64,000 bases of DNA from Gracilariopsis chorda (lineage: Eukaryota > Rhodophyta > Florideophyceae > Gracilariales > Gracilariaceae). Below the pieces are notes generated by a model. The model was not told the DNA's origin, made no database searches, and saw only the letters and a program-made list of their open reading frames with translations. The stretch is taken from assembly GCA_003194525.1 (NCBI GenBank), contig NBIV01000123.1:1-64000 (forward strand), read 5' to 3'. Shown piece after piece: positions 1 through 10,583 of the stretch. Both the position numbers and the translations under genes were made by a program. Within the stretch, counting starts at the first letter, position 1. The number at the start of each line of letters is the position of its first letter.

Positions 1-206
1 GTGGGTGTGTCCAACCGATCCAGTTATGCCATACCACTTGTACGCACCACGTTGCATATGTACATTTGCAGTAGCCAATCAGAAGCCAGTTTCACGTTGG
101 GTTCGCGCACACACGCATATGCGCTTTTGCAGAGGTACCCTCTAAAACAGCCCATGCTCCCCGGAACATTTGGTTTTCAGTGACAGCACAGGTACTACTG
201 CCAACA
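1..206 (-). mobile_element. LTR-C remnant (Ty1/copia LTR), cut by window edge
   Basis: This is the U3 side of a long terminal repeat in minus orientation. It ends at the TGTTGG terminus (reverse complement of 201-206). It matches the LTR part at about 2950-3164 and carries the U3 block shared by all LTRs here (CCAAT, then GTTTCACGTTGGGTT, then a CATATG palindrome). Family names A to D are mine. The U5 side lies outside the window. Confidence 0.7.
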
Positions 207-352
207 CTAAGAAGCGCGATATGTTTTCACCAGTTGACCCCTGCTGGTCTCTTGCGGGATATTAGCTCGATCTTACGCGCGCACGCAAAATAAATGAAAG
301 TTAGATAAGAGCGACGTCTCCAATATGTCGACGCTCTGGGCCCATAACCTGA
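207..352 (-). mobile_element. Copia leader remnant between LTR-C and LTR-B
   Basis: This is the leader of a copia element, reading leftward from the primer site at 334-349. It matches the first ~150 bases of the leader in the tandem array (for example 10440-10583). Nothing of gag or pol is left; the leader runs straight into the U3 terminus of LTR-C. It is a strongly reduced fossil. Confidence 0.65.
334..349 (-). other. Copia-type primer binding site (half-tRNA iMet)
   Basis: The plus strand reads CTCTGGGCCCATAACC, which equals the anticodon arm of eukaryotic initiator tRNA-Met. The minus strand is therefore a primer site for a cleaved half-tRNA, as in Drosophila copia, rather than for a tRNA 3' end. 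It sits just inside LTR-B. The same site recurs at each 5' LTR in the window. Confidence 0.8.
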
Positions 353-1148
353 GAATGATAACTGATGTTGATGATAATGATAACTGAATTTGGCCTTCGA
401 CAGAAGTCAAAGAATAAGAATGAAACAATAACAAGAGTAAAGGTTGTCAGCGTTGGGGTGGTTTACTTGGAGTTGCAACATCTGCAACTTATATAGCACC
501 ACTAGAGTGCACTACAACTACAAGAAAAACCCTAGCCACTAAGTGCGGGCAGCCAGTACTACCAATGATATTCAAACATAACACAATAAGGGTTGCACAA
601 ACTGGTGACAGTTAACTACAACCATGCGTATCATTATTCCAGCACATGCCAACGAAGCACGGTAAGTGAAAAAACCATGACAACAGTATCCCAGCATGTC
701 ACAGCCCTGTATAATGACTTCCTTGCGTCATCATGACCATGACGATGCACAAAGTCGCATGACACTGTATCCATATCGATAACCTAAGTCCATTGCGTGC
801 GGTGCACGTGCTGGCACACACAATCACACGTCTGCCACAACGTGATGTCCCTGTAAACCATTGTAACCACACAGAATCTCATGTACGTTGTCCATTCACA
901 TTATCCCAAGTGGCCCATGCTGTGCCTACGACCCATACAATGAATACCACTTGTAAACCACGTAATGCATATGGGCAAATGCAGTAGCCAATCATAAGCC
1001 CGTTTCACGTTGGGTTCGAGCACACGCACATATGCGCTTCTGCAACGGAGGTGCTCAAAAGTGCCCATCGTTATATGCAACTTTGTTTCCAAGAAGTCTA
1101 CCATGATGTCCAAGGGCTATCAGGCACTCGACCACGTGCCAACCTCAA
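353..1148 (-). mobile_element. LTR-B, 5' LTR of the leftmost copia fossil
   Basis: A complete-looking family-B LTR in minus orientation. It matches 22614-23415 and 30478-31256 over its length: a TGTTGATGATAATG-like U5 end, a TATATAAG-type promoter box (reverse complement of about 490-500), the shared U3 block near 985-1045, and the GCACGTGGTCGAGTGC-like U3 end. Its right edge abuts LTR-A sequence near 1148. Confidence 0.75.
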
Positions 1149-1908
1149 TATATAATAAAGAGTGAAGGTTCCCAGGCTTCGGAGCGAGTTTACTTGGTAC
1201 TGCAACTTCTGAGTCTTATATAGCACCTCTAGTTCGCACTATCACTACAAGAAAACCCTACACCACTAAGTGGGGACACCCAATACTACCAATCATAATT
1301 AAACATAACACAATAAGGGTTCCACACACTTATTACAGCTAAGTACACCCTTGCATAACAACATTACAACATAATACAACCACGCACACCAAGTGAACCA
1401 GGCAGCCAACATTGCGCAACAAGTGAACAAGACATGCCAACAATGTGTCAGCATGTGACAGCACTGTGTAAACACTTACTTGCATCATCATCATTATGAC
1501 AAAGCACAAATTCACATGATGCGGCATCCACGTACATACCCTAGGTGTGTTGCGTGCATGGCACGTGCTTACGTGCACAAGTGTCCCTATGCAACACATG
1601 CAGGTACATGTAAACCAGATGTAGCCACACATATTCCTAAGTATCATTCCCATTCGCCTTATGCCAAGTGGCCGGTTCCTTGCTCATGACCAATACGATG
1701 CACAACACTTGTAACCAATGCATTGCATATGAGTCTATGCAGTAGCCAATCATATGCCCGTTTCAAGTTGGGTTTTAGAGCACACGCATATGCGCTTTTG
1801 CAAAGCAGCTCTCAAAAACAGCCCTCCGTTAGATGAAACTTTGCTTCCAAGTGTTGCCCCATGATGTCTTAGGACTACGAGGCACTCGACCATGTGCTAA
1901 CATCAACA
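1149..1908 (-). mobile_element. LTR-A, truncated on the U5 side
   Basis: A family-A LTR in minus orientation, homologous to the LTRs of the tandem array and to the solo LTR at 2037-2861. The U3 terminus is intact at 1908 (reverse complement TGTTGATGTTAGCACATGG). The U5 end is missing where it meets LTR-B. A TATA box is visible in reverse complement near 1215-1222. Confidence 0.75.
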
Positions 1909-2036
1909 AACGCATCCAAATTCATGCATACACGTCACAGTAACTCATCATATCACGTATATGTGTAAGTGCATCAACTCACATGTCATTAACCACTTGG
2001 TGTACCTGTAAACCAGATGAGAGTACCCATACTCCT

Positions 2037-2861
2037 TGTTGATGTTAGCACATGGTCGAGTGTCTGGTAGTCCTGGGACATCATGGTGCAGCACTTGGAA
2101 ACAAAGTTTCATAGAACGGAGGGCTGTTTTTGAGAGCTGCTTTGCAAAAGCGCATATGCGTGTGTTCTCAAACCCAACGTGAAACGGGCATACGATGGGC
2201 TACTGCATATACTCATATGCAATGCATTGGTTACAAGTGTTGTGCGTCGTATGGGTCATGGGTATGGAGCTGGGCACTTGGCATAAAGTGAATGGGCATG
2301 GTACTTAAAAATATGTGTGGGTACATCTGGTTTACAGGTACATGCAGGCGTTGCATATGTGCAGTTGTGCAAGTAAGCACGTGCCATGCACGCACCACAC
2401 CTAGGGTATGTACATGGATGCCACGGCATGTGAATTTGTGCTTTGTCATAGTCATGATGATGCAAGTACGTGTTTACACAGTGCTGTCACATGCAGGCAC
2501 ATTGTTGGCATGTCCGGTTCACTTCTTGGGCATTGTTGGCTGCTTGGTTCACTTGGTGTGCGTTGTTGTAATGTGTTGTTATGATGTTATGCATGGGTGT
2601 ACTTAGCTGTAATCAGCGTGTGCAACCCTTATTGTGTTATGTTTGATTATGATTGGTAGTATTGGGTGTCCCCACTTAGTGGTGTAGGGTTTTCTTGATG
2701 TGGTAGTGCGAACTAGAGGTGCTATATAAGACTCGAAAGTGGCAGCACCAAGTAAACTCGGCCCCAAGCCTGGCAAGCTTCACTCTTCATTTTCGTTCTT
2801 TCTTTCCTTTTCATTTCCGCCGAAGGCCAACATCATCTATCAACATCATTTCATATCAACA
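2037..2861 (+). mobile_element. Solo LTR-A with 5-bp target duplication
   Basis: An 825-bp LTR runs TGTTGATG...ATATCAACA with short inverted ends. It is flanked by CTCCT at 2032-2036 and again at 2862-2866, the 5-bp target-site duplication typical of Ty1/copia. No internal region remains, so this is a solo LTR left by LTR-LTR recombination. It sits in LTR-C and is therefore younger than LTR-C. Confidence 0.9.
2723..2730 (+). promoter_or_regulatory. LTR TATA box
   Basis: TATATAAG lies within GGTGCTATATAAGACTCG of the solo LTR-A. The same box occurs in reverse complement in most other LTRs here (near 495, 1218, 10705, 22755). It marks the likely U3 promoter; the start site is not visible from sequence alone. 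Confidence 0.6.
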
Positions 2862-3164
2862 CTCCTCACCAAGGTACCACTGCTGTACCACATGTGTGGT
2901 GTGTCCAACTATCATAGTTACGTGCCCTGTACACTCTGCGCACTGTACTAGCTGTACACGTGGGTGTGCCAATCTAACCCATTTGTGCACTACCACTTGT
3001 ACGCACTACAGTGCATATGTTTATTTGCAGTAGCCAATCACAAGCCAGATTCACGTTGAGTTTGCACAGTGACGCATATGCGCTTTTGCAGCGGTTCCCT
3101 CCAAAACAGCCCATGCACCCTGGAACATTTGGTTTTCAGTGACAGAACAGGTATTTTTCCAACA

Positions 3165-4582
3165 CTGCCGACTACAAATCCATTGTCCAAGGTGAGATGA
3201 ACTTCACTTGAGCGAAATAAGGATTCAATGCCCTTGTCTTCCAAGCACCCTACGGACACCAAATTGTATTCCAATTCTGGAACGAACAGGATATCAGTCA
3301 ATCGTAGGTCTGCGTACTCAAATGGCAATAATATGTCACCCCGCTCCGTTGCACATACTTCAGTGTTGTCTGCAAGCATGATGGTTCGCGTTTCTACGTT
3401 GTGCAAGGACTCGGGAATAAGCGCAGACACGGAATCCAAAAAGTGTGATGTAGCACCACTATCGGCATAGGTGTCCATATCGCAACTGTCGGGAGGTACG
3501 ATGGAAGACTTTTCCAGTGCCATACCACATACCTCAATCTTTGATGAACTACCAGCCGGCTTATTGCAAGACGTGGACGCCCCAGATTTGCCCTTCGATT
3601 TGATGTTAAGCTTATCTAGGATGCTTTTGGGTAAGTGATTATCAAGGTTATCGGGATTCAAATGGGATCTGTTTTTTGTGTGACCATCACGATCACAGAA
3701 TTCACAGTGATAAGTCCGGTTACTAGAGACCACGTATGCTCTACCAGCTGTACTTGGCTGATCATCAGAGTCACTTCCGTCCCTGATGTGCGTGTGACTA
3801 GAGTTTTGGGACACACGTGAACCACCAGAACCTTTGCTTCTGTTCTTCTTTCGACTTCGCGTACGTCCAGAACTAGAAGAACTGACCAGACGAGCATTGT
3901 AGTACTCATCGATCAAAGTGGTTGCCACATATTCCCAAGTGAGTTCCGATATGTCCTTGGTACGTATTGCAGCAGCCGTGGACTCCAACGAGCTGTTCGG
4001 ATCAATGGAAGCAAGTAGCATAGGTGCCTTGTGAGACTCCGGTATAGCAGAATCCTTGCCCATACGGTCTAACTGAGCAAACAATGCCATGTATTGATCC
4101 ACATAGCTGGACATGTTCTCACCACTGTACGACATTCGGAACAATCGTGTCTGCACTGCAATCCTAGATAAAGTCCTATTGGAGGCATAACGTCCATCCA
4201 AGGGTTGCAACATACGTGCAGGATCATCATCCACGTCCATATCTACGCGTAATGGAGCATCACCAAGGGCACAGATGATGATACCACAAGCCTTTTCTTG
4301 TTTCGCAATGATACGGGAAGTTGCTATTTCAGTGCCACTACCTGCCGTAGTTGTGTCTTGCGTTGAACTATCTGTGGTAGATTGAACTCCAGAGGGATTT
4401 GCGACATTCCAGACACCATTAATACGGCATGCAGCACGAAGACAGTGACGCCACAGCATATAATCATCACCACGTTTACCATGGAAACGAGGAATTTTCA
4501 TTCCAAAGGTGTATTCCGTTTCAACTTCGCAGTCCAACATGGTTCCTACGGGACTAGAACCAAATAAAATCAACAAAAGCAA
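3165..4582 (-). CDS. Copia Gag-protease frame (fossil element part)
   Basis: One open frame of up to 514 codons that runs on into the LTR to 3038. From the N-terminus it shows the copia Gag start (KIPRFHGKRG about residue 30, RAACRINGVW about 50), the helical Gag body with IPESHKAPMLLASIDP (about 180-195), a Lys/Arg/Ser linker (about 235-260), a zinc-knuckle-like stretch (293-306) and a retropepsin active-site motif YADSGATSH (about 372-380). Gag coats the particle RNA and the protease cleaves the polyprotein. The methionine before DCEVETEY (about residue 15) lines up with the start in the array copies and is the likelier start. Confidence 0.75.
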
Positions 4583-5310
4583 CTATGTAGATGCCAAATG
4601 TAGTGATATCCACACAATGTAGTTAAGCCGAACGAGGGATTTCAAGGCTTCTGTTACAAAAAGAACCAGAAAAACTGGACCAGAGAAGAATCTCAAACAC
4701 TCAACAGCGAAAACGTCCGCGGAGACGGTGTAAGCAAGTCTACTACGCTTGTAGAGACGCATCTCGTACGCGATCTCAGGCGGAGGTCGGGTACTCAACG
4801 CCCGGAGTATACTCACAGAACGTACTGACACGAGCCTGGACACAAATAAAACTTCTTAAGACGGGCGTACTGGCAGGAGATACTATCCCCGCTACCCTAG
4901 AGGTCCGAATCCTCTGGTCCCTGGTAACTCTCTCCAGGTGAGATGCGGTTTCTGCGACCAATCCTGCTCTGCGCACTTCAGAGCAAGGGGCTTTACAATC
5001 CGTACGAGACGTCCAAGGGAGGCTAGTAGCTGACGCGATAAGCTTTCACCAGTTAACCCCTTCTAGTCACTTGCCGGAAAATAGTGCGGTCTTTCTTGTG
5101 CGCTGAAGCAAAGAAGCAGGGATCGGAACAGGCGCAGGTCGGTTTACCAGAGACGAGTTCCTGAACGCTTTGCTTACTTTCCCCACTGCCACTCGACTTC
5201 CACAAGATTCGCTCGCTTGCCACGCAACGCGTACCTGCGCGAAAGAAAAAACAGGCTTCGTAGATTCCAAAGAGATAGTAGTAGAGGCCAACGTCTGCAA
5301 AAAGTCGACG

Positions 5311-5326
5311 CTCTGGGCCCATAACC
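5311..5326 (-). other. Copia-type primer binding site
   Basis: CTCTGGGCCCATAACC on the plus strand, one base-pair step from LTR-D at 5327. It is identical in its core to the site at 334-349 and matches the initiator tRNA-Met anticodon arm. Confidence 0.8.
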
Positions 5327-6054
5327 TGTCGCAACGCACGCGGTTTATGAAACCCAAGTGGAAGAAAGAAAGGGAGGAAGAAGAAACAAGAATGTAGAAC
5401 AAGGAAGGTTGTCAGCCTTAGTCGACCAGTTAACTGGACAGCAGGCAAAACCAATCTACATATACCCTACCGCACACAATTCACCGTCGTCGGAGCAAGC
5501 AACGGCGGTGGTTGCACTATAACACTACACGTTATTCGTGTGTGCAGGTGTACACGAAAAGCGCGCACAATCTAGAGGGTCACAATCTCAAATAAGTAAA
5601 TCAATCAATGCAGCAAATCAATTGCCAGTCCCTTGATCTGGAAGCAGCTCTAAAATATCAACAATTTCGATCCTGGCACTCCAACTCCTCAGCGCAGCCC
5701 ACAAACGCACATTTTCCCAAATCTCCCAATACAGTTCCCATTCGCATCTTCGGCATTGCAGCACAACCGTATACTGCGCGCACACTTGGACCAAGCGCAT
5801 TGCTCCACTTGCGCATATCCGCAATCCAGTACCATACACTCCATAACACTTGTATGGTATACAATGCATATAGCATTTTGCAGTAGCCAATCACATTGCC
5901 GTTTCACGTTGGGTTTGAGCAGAAGCGCATATGCGCTTTTTTAGCGAGGGGGTCCAAAAGTGCCCATCGTCCCCTGAAGGTTTGGTATTGGCCCAAGCTG
6001 AGACCTTCTGGGGGGGTTGGCCGGGGACTCGACCACTTCTAGACTTCAAAACAT
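5327..6054 (-). mobile_element. LTR-D
   Basis: A 728-bp LTR in minus orientation. The U5 end abuts the primer site at 5326, and the U3 end (reverse complement TGTTTTGAAGTCTAGAAG) abuts an integrase-RT fragment at 6055. It contains the shared U3 block at 5880-5945. Its last ~225 bp recur in inverted orientation at 7529-7748. Confidence 0.75.
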
Positions 6055-7528
6055 ACGTCTCTAAGTAGTCCCCACGATATGTGTGGTGGTTGCCTCCAGC
6101 CACTATTCGAACTCGAAATTGGTCAACGGAGTCGTCTGCATCACGTTTCACCTTCACTATGACATGCGTTGGTAGGGGCTGGGACTTTGGTGAGCCATCC
6201 ACAACCCATGTAGCCTTGTCTTCTAAAGATGTCAACTCGTCATCAATAGGATGCAGACATTTCTCTCTTTCAGTTGGGGTTGCAGACAGTGCTGCTTTGA
6301 GTGAGAGATCATCACTAGTGGTAACCTCAACCTCAGATTTGTCCGTGTCGGCCATATGCCAGCAGCGTTATGGTGCACGCCTAGTGCGATGAGGACAGCG
6401 TGAATGTGACTCAGAGTCATCATTTACTTGTTCAATGTCACCTTCATCGTCATTTGAACCCTCTTCATCACTAGAACCGTGCTCGGCATCATCAATGTTT
6501 GATGTTGCCGGGTCAACCATCATGTCTGTAGCTGCCTCAGGGTGGTCTATGGTACCATTTTCTGAGGTTGACATGACGTCGTCAACATCGTCAACAGAGA
6601 ACTCATCCGCGCTGATGGCATGCATATCATCCTCAGAAATATAAGTATAATGTGATGTACTCTCGTCATCCATATAGTTGCTAAGATATAGTGCAACAGG
6701 GAACCTAGACTCATCAAAGGTGACATGACGTGACCTTAGTACTCGAGGATTATGGTCGTCATCACTAACTAGAACCTCGTAAACACCATGCTCAGGAGTC
6801 TGCAAGTACACTCCCTCAAGTGCACGAGACCCGAGCTTGGTGCCCGGATTCATTTTTAATACGTATGCGGCACATCCGAGTACTCTGACATACGTCAAAG
6901 AATGCCTAGTTTCAGTCATTACGAAATACGGAGTCCCGCCAGTCGTGGAGTGTGGCACTCTATTGCGAAAATAAATCACATTTTTTAGTGCGTACAACCA
7001 CAAACATTCTGGAAGATTGGCTTCAATCAGCAAAGCTCGGGCAGGTTCACCCATAGTGCGATTGATGCGCTCTGCAATAGCATTACGTTCTGGGGTATGC
7101 GGTGGAGAAAACGATACCTCCTGGAGACCATTCTTGGGATTCTTATGGAATGCAATGTACTCTTCTGCGTTGTCAGAGTGCAGTTTTCGAATAAGCACAT
7201 GCTCTCCTCCAAGCTGTTTGAGCTTTTGCCTGACACCCGGGAACACTTCACTGATCTCACACCTTTGCATCATGGACCCAAGTACCGCGTATCGCGAGTG
7301 ATCATCCACAAATCCCGACGCATAGCGGAATCGGTCTGGGAATGATGGCACTAACGGACCCATATGGTCTGAGTGCATGATGTCCCCAACCTGCTTGGCT
7401 CGATTAAACTTGCCCAAAAATGGCAGCTTATCTACCCTGCCAAGGCGACATGACCGACATACCTCCTCCATGCACTTGATCTTTGGGACTCCGTCGACAT
7501 GGTCGTGAACCTGTTGTAGGTAATGCTC
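6055..7528 (-). mobile_element. Copia integrase to RT-start fragment
   Basis: An internal copia fragment on the minus strand. It holds the end of the GAG-pre-integrase domain with a Cys pair (about 7430-7510), the integrase core with the D-D-E signature (HSDHMGP, SDNAEEY and the Glu of AIAERINRT, residues about 35, 100 and 134 of the frame ending at 7471), the acidic Ser/Asp-rich hinge (6380-6660) and the first part of RT (DYLETY near 6055-6075). No gag, protease, RT core or RNase H is present. Both ends are joined to LTR-D U3 termini that face inward. It is about 90 percent similar by eye to 19870-20800, so it is family A or a close relative. The fossil is incomplete, with few breaks in what remains. 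Confidence 0.8.
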
Positions 7529-7748
7529 TGTTGAAGTCTAGAGGTGGGCGAGTGCCTGGTAAACCCCCCTAGAAGGTCTCAGCTTGGTCCAAAACCAAAC
7601 CTTTAGGGGACAATGGGCATTTCTGGAGCCCCTCGCTGCAAAAGCGCATATGCGCCTCTGCTCAAACCCAACGTGAAACGGCAATGTGATTGGCTACTGC
7701 AAAATGCTATATGCATTGTATACAGTACAAGTGTTATGGAGTGTATGG
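7529..7748 (+). mobile_element. LTR-D U3 part, inverted relative to 5327-6054
   Basis: It starts TGTTGAAGTCTAGAGG and matches the reverse complement of 5830-6054. It is cut at 7748, where the first LTR-A of the tandem array begins. The cut falls inside LTR-D sequence (GGAGTGTATGG, which in the other copy continues TACTGG), so the array was inserted into this LTR. Confidence 0.75.
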
Positions 7749-8570
7749 TGTTGATATGAAATGATGTTGATAGATGATGTTGGGCTTCGGCGGGATTGAA
7801 AAGGAAAGAAAGAAACAAACAAAAGAGGGAAGGTTGCCAGGCTTGGGGGCGAGTTTACTTGGTACTGCGACTTCAGAGTCTTATATTGCACATCTACTTC
7901 GTACTACCACTACAAGAAAGTCCCACACCACTAAGTGGGGACACCCAATACTACCAATCATAATCAAACATAACACAATAGTTGCACAAACTGATTGCAG
8001 CAAATTACAACCATGCATAACCACATAACAACACATTACAACAACGCACACCAGGTGAATCAAGCAGCCAACAATGCCCAAGAAGTGAACCAGACATGCC
8101 AACAATGTGCCTGCATGTGACAGCACCGTGTAAACACGTACTTGCATCATCATGACTATGACAAAGCACAAATTCACAAACCACCACATCCATGTTCATA
8201 CCCTAGGTGTGTTGCGTGCATGGCACGTGCTTACTTGCACAACTGCACATATGCAACACCTGCACGTACCTGTACACCAGAAGTAGCCACACATATTTCT
8301 AAGTACCATTCCCATTCACCTTATGCCAAGTGGCCAGTTCCATGCCCATGACCCATACGATGCACAACACTTGTAACCAATGAATTGCATACGAGGATAT
8401 GCAGTAGCCAATCATATGCCCGTTTCGCGTTGGGTTTGAGAACACACGCATATGCGCTTTTGCAAAGCAGCTCCCAAAAACAGCCCTCCGTTATATGAAA
8501 CTTGGTTTCCAAGTGCTGCACCATGATGTCCCAGGACTACCAGGCACTCGACTATGTGCTAGCATCAACA
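7749..8570 (-). mobile_element. LTR-A copy 1 of the array
   Basis: 822 bp. The U3 half is nearly identical to the other array LTRs, but the U5 half (about 7749-7930) is clearly diverged and resembles the solo LTR at 2037-2861. It marks the outer edge of the array and looks like a different or recombinant LTR copy. Confidence 0.85.
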
Positions 8571-10583
8571 TGTCCAACCTCAAACCGATCTTCATGTTGT
8601 AGGCGTACTTTTTTATCACAGAACAGTGATTGGATACACTTGTCAGCTAAAAACCCCACAGACACTAAGTTATATCCAAGATTCGGAACAAGCAGTACTT
8701 CAGACAACCTGAGGTTCACATCGAAGAAGGGTAGTATGACATCTCCTTGTTGGGTGGCAGTGACAGTGGTGTTGTGAGCTAGTTCAATTGTCTTATCTGG
8801 TATGTCAATTAGTGTGTTTGGAACAAAATCATATACAGAACAGAAGAAATGAGAGGTAGCACCACTGTCTGCAAATGTGTCGATGCAATCAATACCCAGT
8901 GGTACCACTGATGACTTCTCACTTGCAACTCCAACAGTCTCAACCTTGTTCGCCTTCCGTGATGACTTTCCGGAGCGTTTGGGCTTTTCGACTGAGTTGA
9001 GCTTCAGCTGATCCAAGATCCCTTGTGGCAAGTGGTTGTCAGGGTTATCTGGATTCATGTGACAGAGTTTTTGAGTGTGTCCATCGCGCTCACAGAAGGT
9101 GCAATGGTACCCATTTTTGCTTCCAGCAGCATATGCACGACTAGTGGGGTCATTAACTGTTGTTGAATCTGATGCATTACCATCATTTTCGTTACCATTT
9201 GATGATTTGCTGTGTGCAATTATACGGGCACCACCCCTGGTCCTGTTCTTCTTGCGACTGCGACCTCTACCACAACTGACTAAACCCATTTGGCGGGCAT
9301 TGTATTCATCAAGTCGCCACGTAGTCCCCTGTGAGTTCTGAAATCTCCTTGGTCCTAAGTGCTGCTGCAATTGACTCCAATGAGCAGCTGGGGTCAATAG
9401 ATGCCAGAAGCATGGGTGCCTTGTGAGATTCTGGTATAGCAGCATCTTTGCCCATGCAGTCCAGTTGCGAGAACAGAGAGACAAACTGGTCCACATACTC
9501 GGACGTGTTTTGGCCGCTATACGAAATTCTGAACAGCTGCGTTTGCACTGCTATACGAGACAATGTCCTGTTTGACCCATATCGCGCATCAAGTAGCTGA
9601 AGCATGCGACCGGGGTCATCATCCACACCCATAACTACACGCAGTGGGGCATCGCCAAGTGCACAAATGATGAGTGCACATGCCTTTTCGCGCTTTTCAA
9701 CTATACGAGAGGGGGTCTGGGTAGCCGTAGAACCAGACGCTTGTGTCATTATAGCACTGGATGACTCCTCCGAACTTGACATGACAACCGTCCAGACTCC
9801 TTTAATTCGACAAGCGGCACGTAGACGGTGTCGCCAGAGGGTGGAATCTTCGCCCCGCTTACCGTGGAAGCGCGGGATCTTCACACCAGAAGTGGATTCT
9901 GACTCAACTTCGGAGTCTGACATGGTTCCAGCAGGGGTTCAGTAACCAAAATAGGAACAAATAATGCACGGAAATGAAGCAGAGTGAGGGACGCGATGCT
10001 TAGAATCGCTACCAGAATAGACAAAAGAGCTGTTCGAGAGGTGCAGCTTTGGACTGATAGCGAATGTCGTACTATGAGGGTGATCTGGAGTGGAGTAATC
10101 TCAACACTCAACAGCGAGGTCGCCAGCGGAGACGGTGTAACGAAGTCTCAACGCTAGTCCAGATGCGTCAGGTACGTGAATCACAGGCGGAGTTCGGGTC
10201 CTGGATGCCCGGAGTATACTCAAAGGTGGCTTTGAAGCGCACTCGGAAAAGAAAATAAAAGATGAAACTTCGTAAAAGCAGGCGCACTGACAGGAGAAAC
10301 TACCTCCGCTACCCTAAGCGTTGAACCCCTGGACCCTGGATGCTCTCTCCAGGTGCGAGGTGCGATTTTCTTCGACCTGCCCTACTCCGTGCACTTCACG
10401 AGTAGGGTGCTCAATCCGTACGAAACGACCCAGGGAGGTTAGTAACAAGCGCAATATGCTTTCACCAGTAAACCCCTGCTGGTCTCTTGCGGGATATCAG
10501 CTCGATTTTACGCGCGCACGCAGAAATAAAAGATGTTGAAACGGAGCGACATCTGCAAGTATCGACGCTCTGGGCCCATAACT
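8571..10583 (-). mobile_element. Array unit 1: leader, gag, protease
   Basis: Reading leftward from the primer site (10568-10583) there is a ~640-bp leader, then gag starting near 9923 (DSEVESESTSGVKIPRFHG), a zinc knuckle of C-x2-C-x4-H-x4-C type near 9070-9115, and the retropepsin motif FADSGATSHFF near 8840-8880. Coding sequence stops just before 8570, where the LTR U3 terminus begins. The gag-protease part carries about one break, shared by all four units, so it predates the amplification. Confidence 0.8.
10568..10583 (-). other. Primer binding site of array unit 1 (recurs in units 2-4)
   Basis: CTCTGGGCCCATAACT beside LTR copy 2. It recurs at 13393-13408, 16218-16233 and 19042-19057. 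It matches the anticodon arm of initiator tRNA-Met, the half-tRNA primer type of copia. Confidence 0.8.

Larger units (their letters stand above)
1909..3164 (-). mobile_element. LTR-C, split by a solo LTR-A
   Basis: 1909-2036 and 2867-3164 are the two halves of one family-C LTR, interrupted by the solo LTR-A with its CTCCT duplication. The left half carries the CACTTGGTGTACCTGTAAACCAG stretch in the same order as in LTR-B. The right half ends in the TGTTGG U3 terminus at 3159-3164. Internal gag-protease sequence begins at once at 3165, without a polypurine tract. Confidence 0.65.
3165..5326 (-). mobile_element. Copia element reduced to leader, gag and protease
   Basis: Internal region of a Ty1/copia element between LTR-C (left, U3 terminus) and LTR-D (right, 5' side). 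Reading leftward it holds a primer site (5311-5326), a ~730-bp leader, then gag and protease. Integrase, reverse transcriptase and RNase H are absent. The two flanking LTRs belong to different families, so this is not a simple deletion between the two LTRs of one element. The coding part looks whole for what is present. Confidence 0.75.

Noticed and set aside
334-349. Initiator tRNA-Met gene fragment (GGGCCCATAACC)
   Set aside because: Only the anticodon arm matches, and it always lies directly beside an LTR; it is the primer binding site, not a tRNA gene.
793-2606. Many 60-105 codon frames within the LTRs (Cys/His-rich)
   Set aside because: They recur on both strands in every LTR, overlap one another and follow the low-complexity CA/TG-rich sequence; no coding signature.
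1149-2861. Head-to-head LTR-A pair as a palindrome or self-integration product
   Set aside because: The right LTR has a perfect CTCCT duplication in LTR-C, so the pair comes from independent insertions that happen to face each other.
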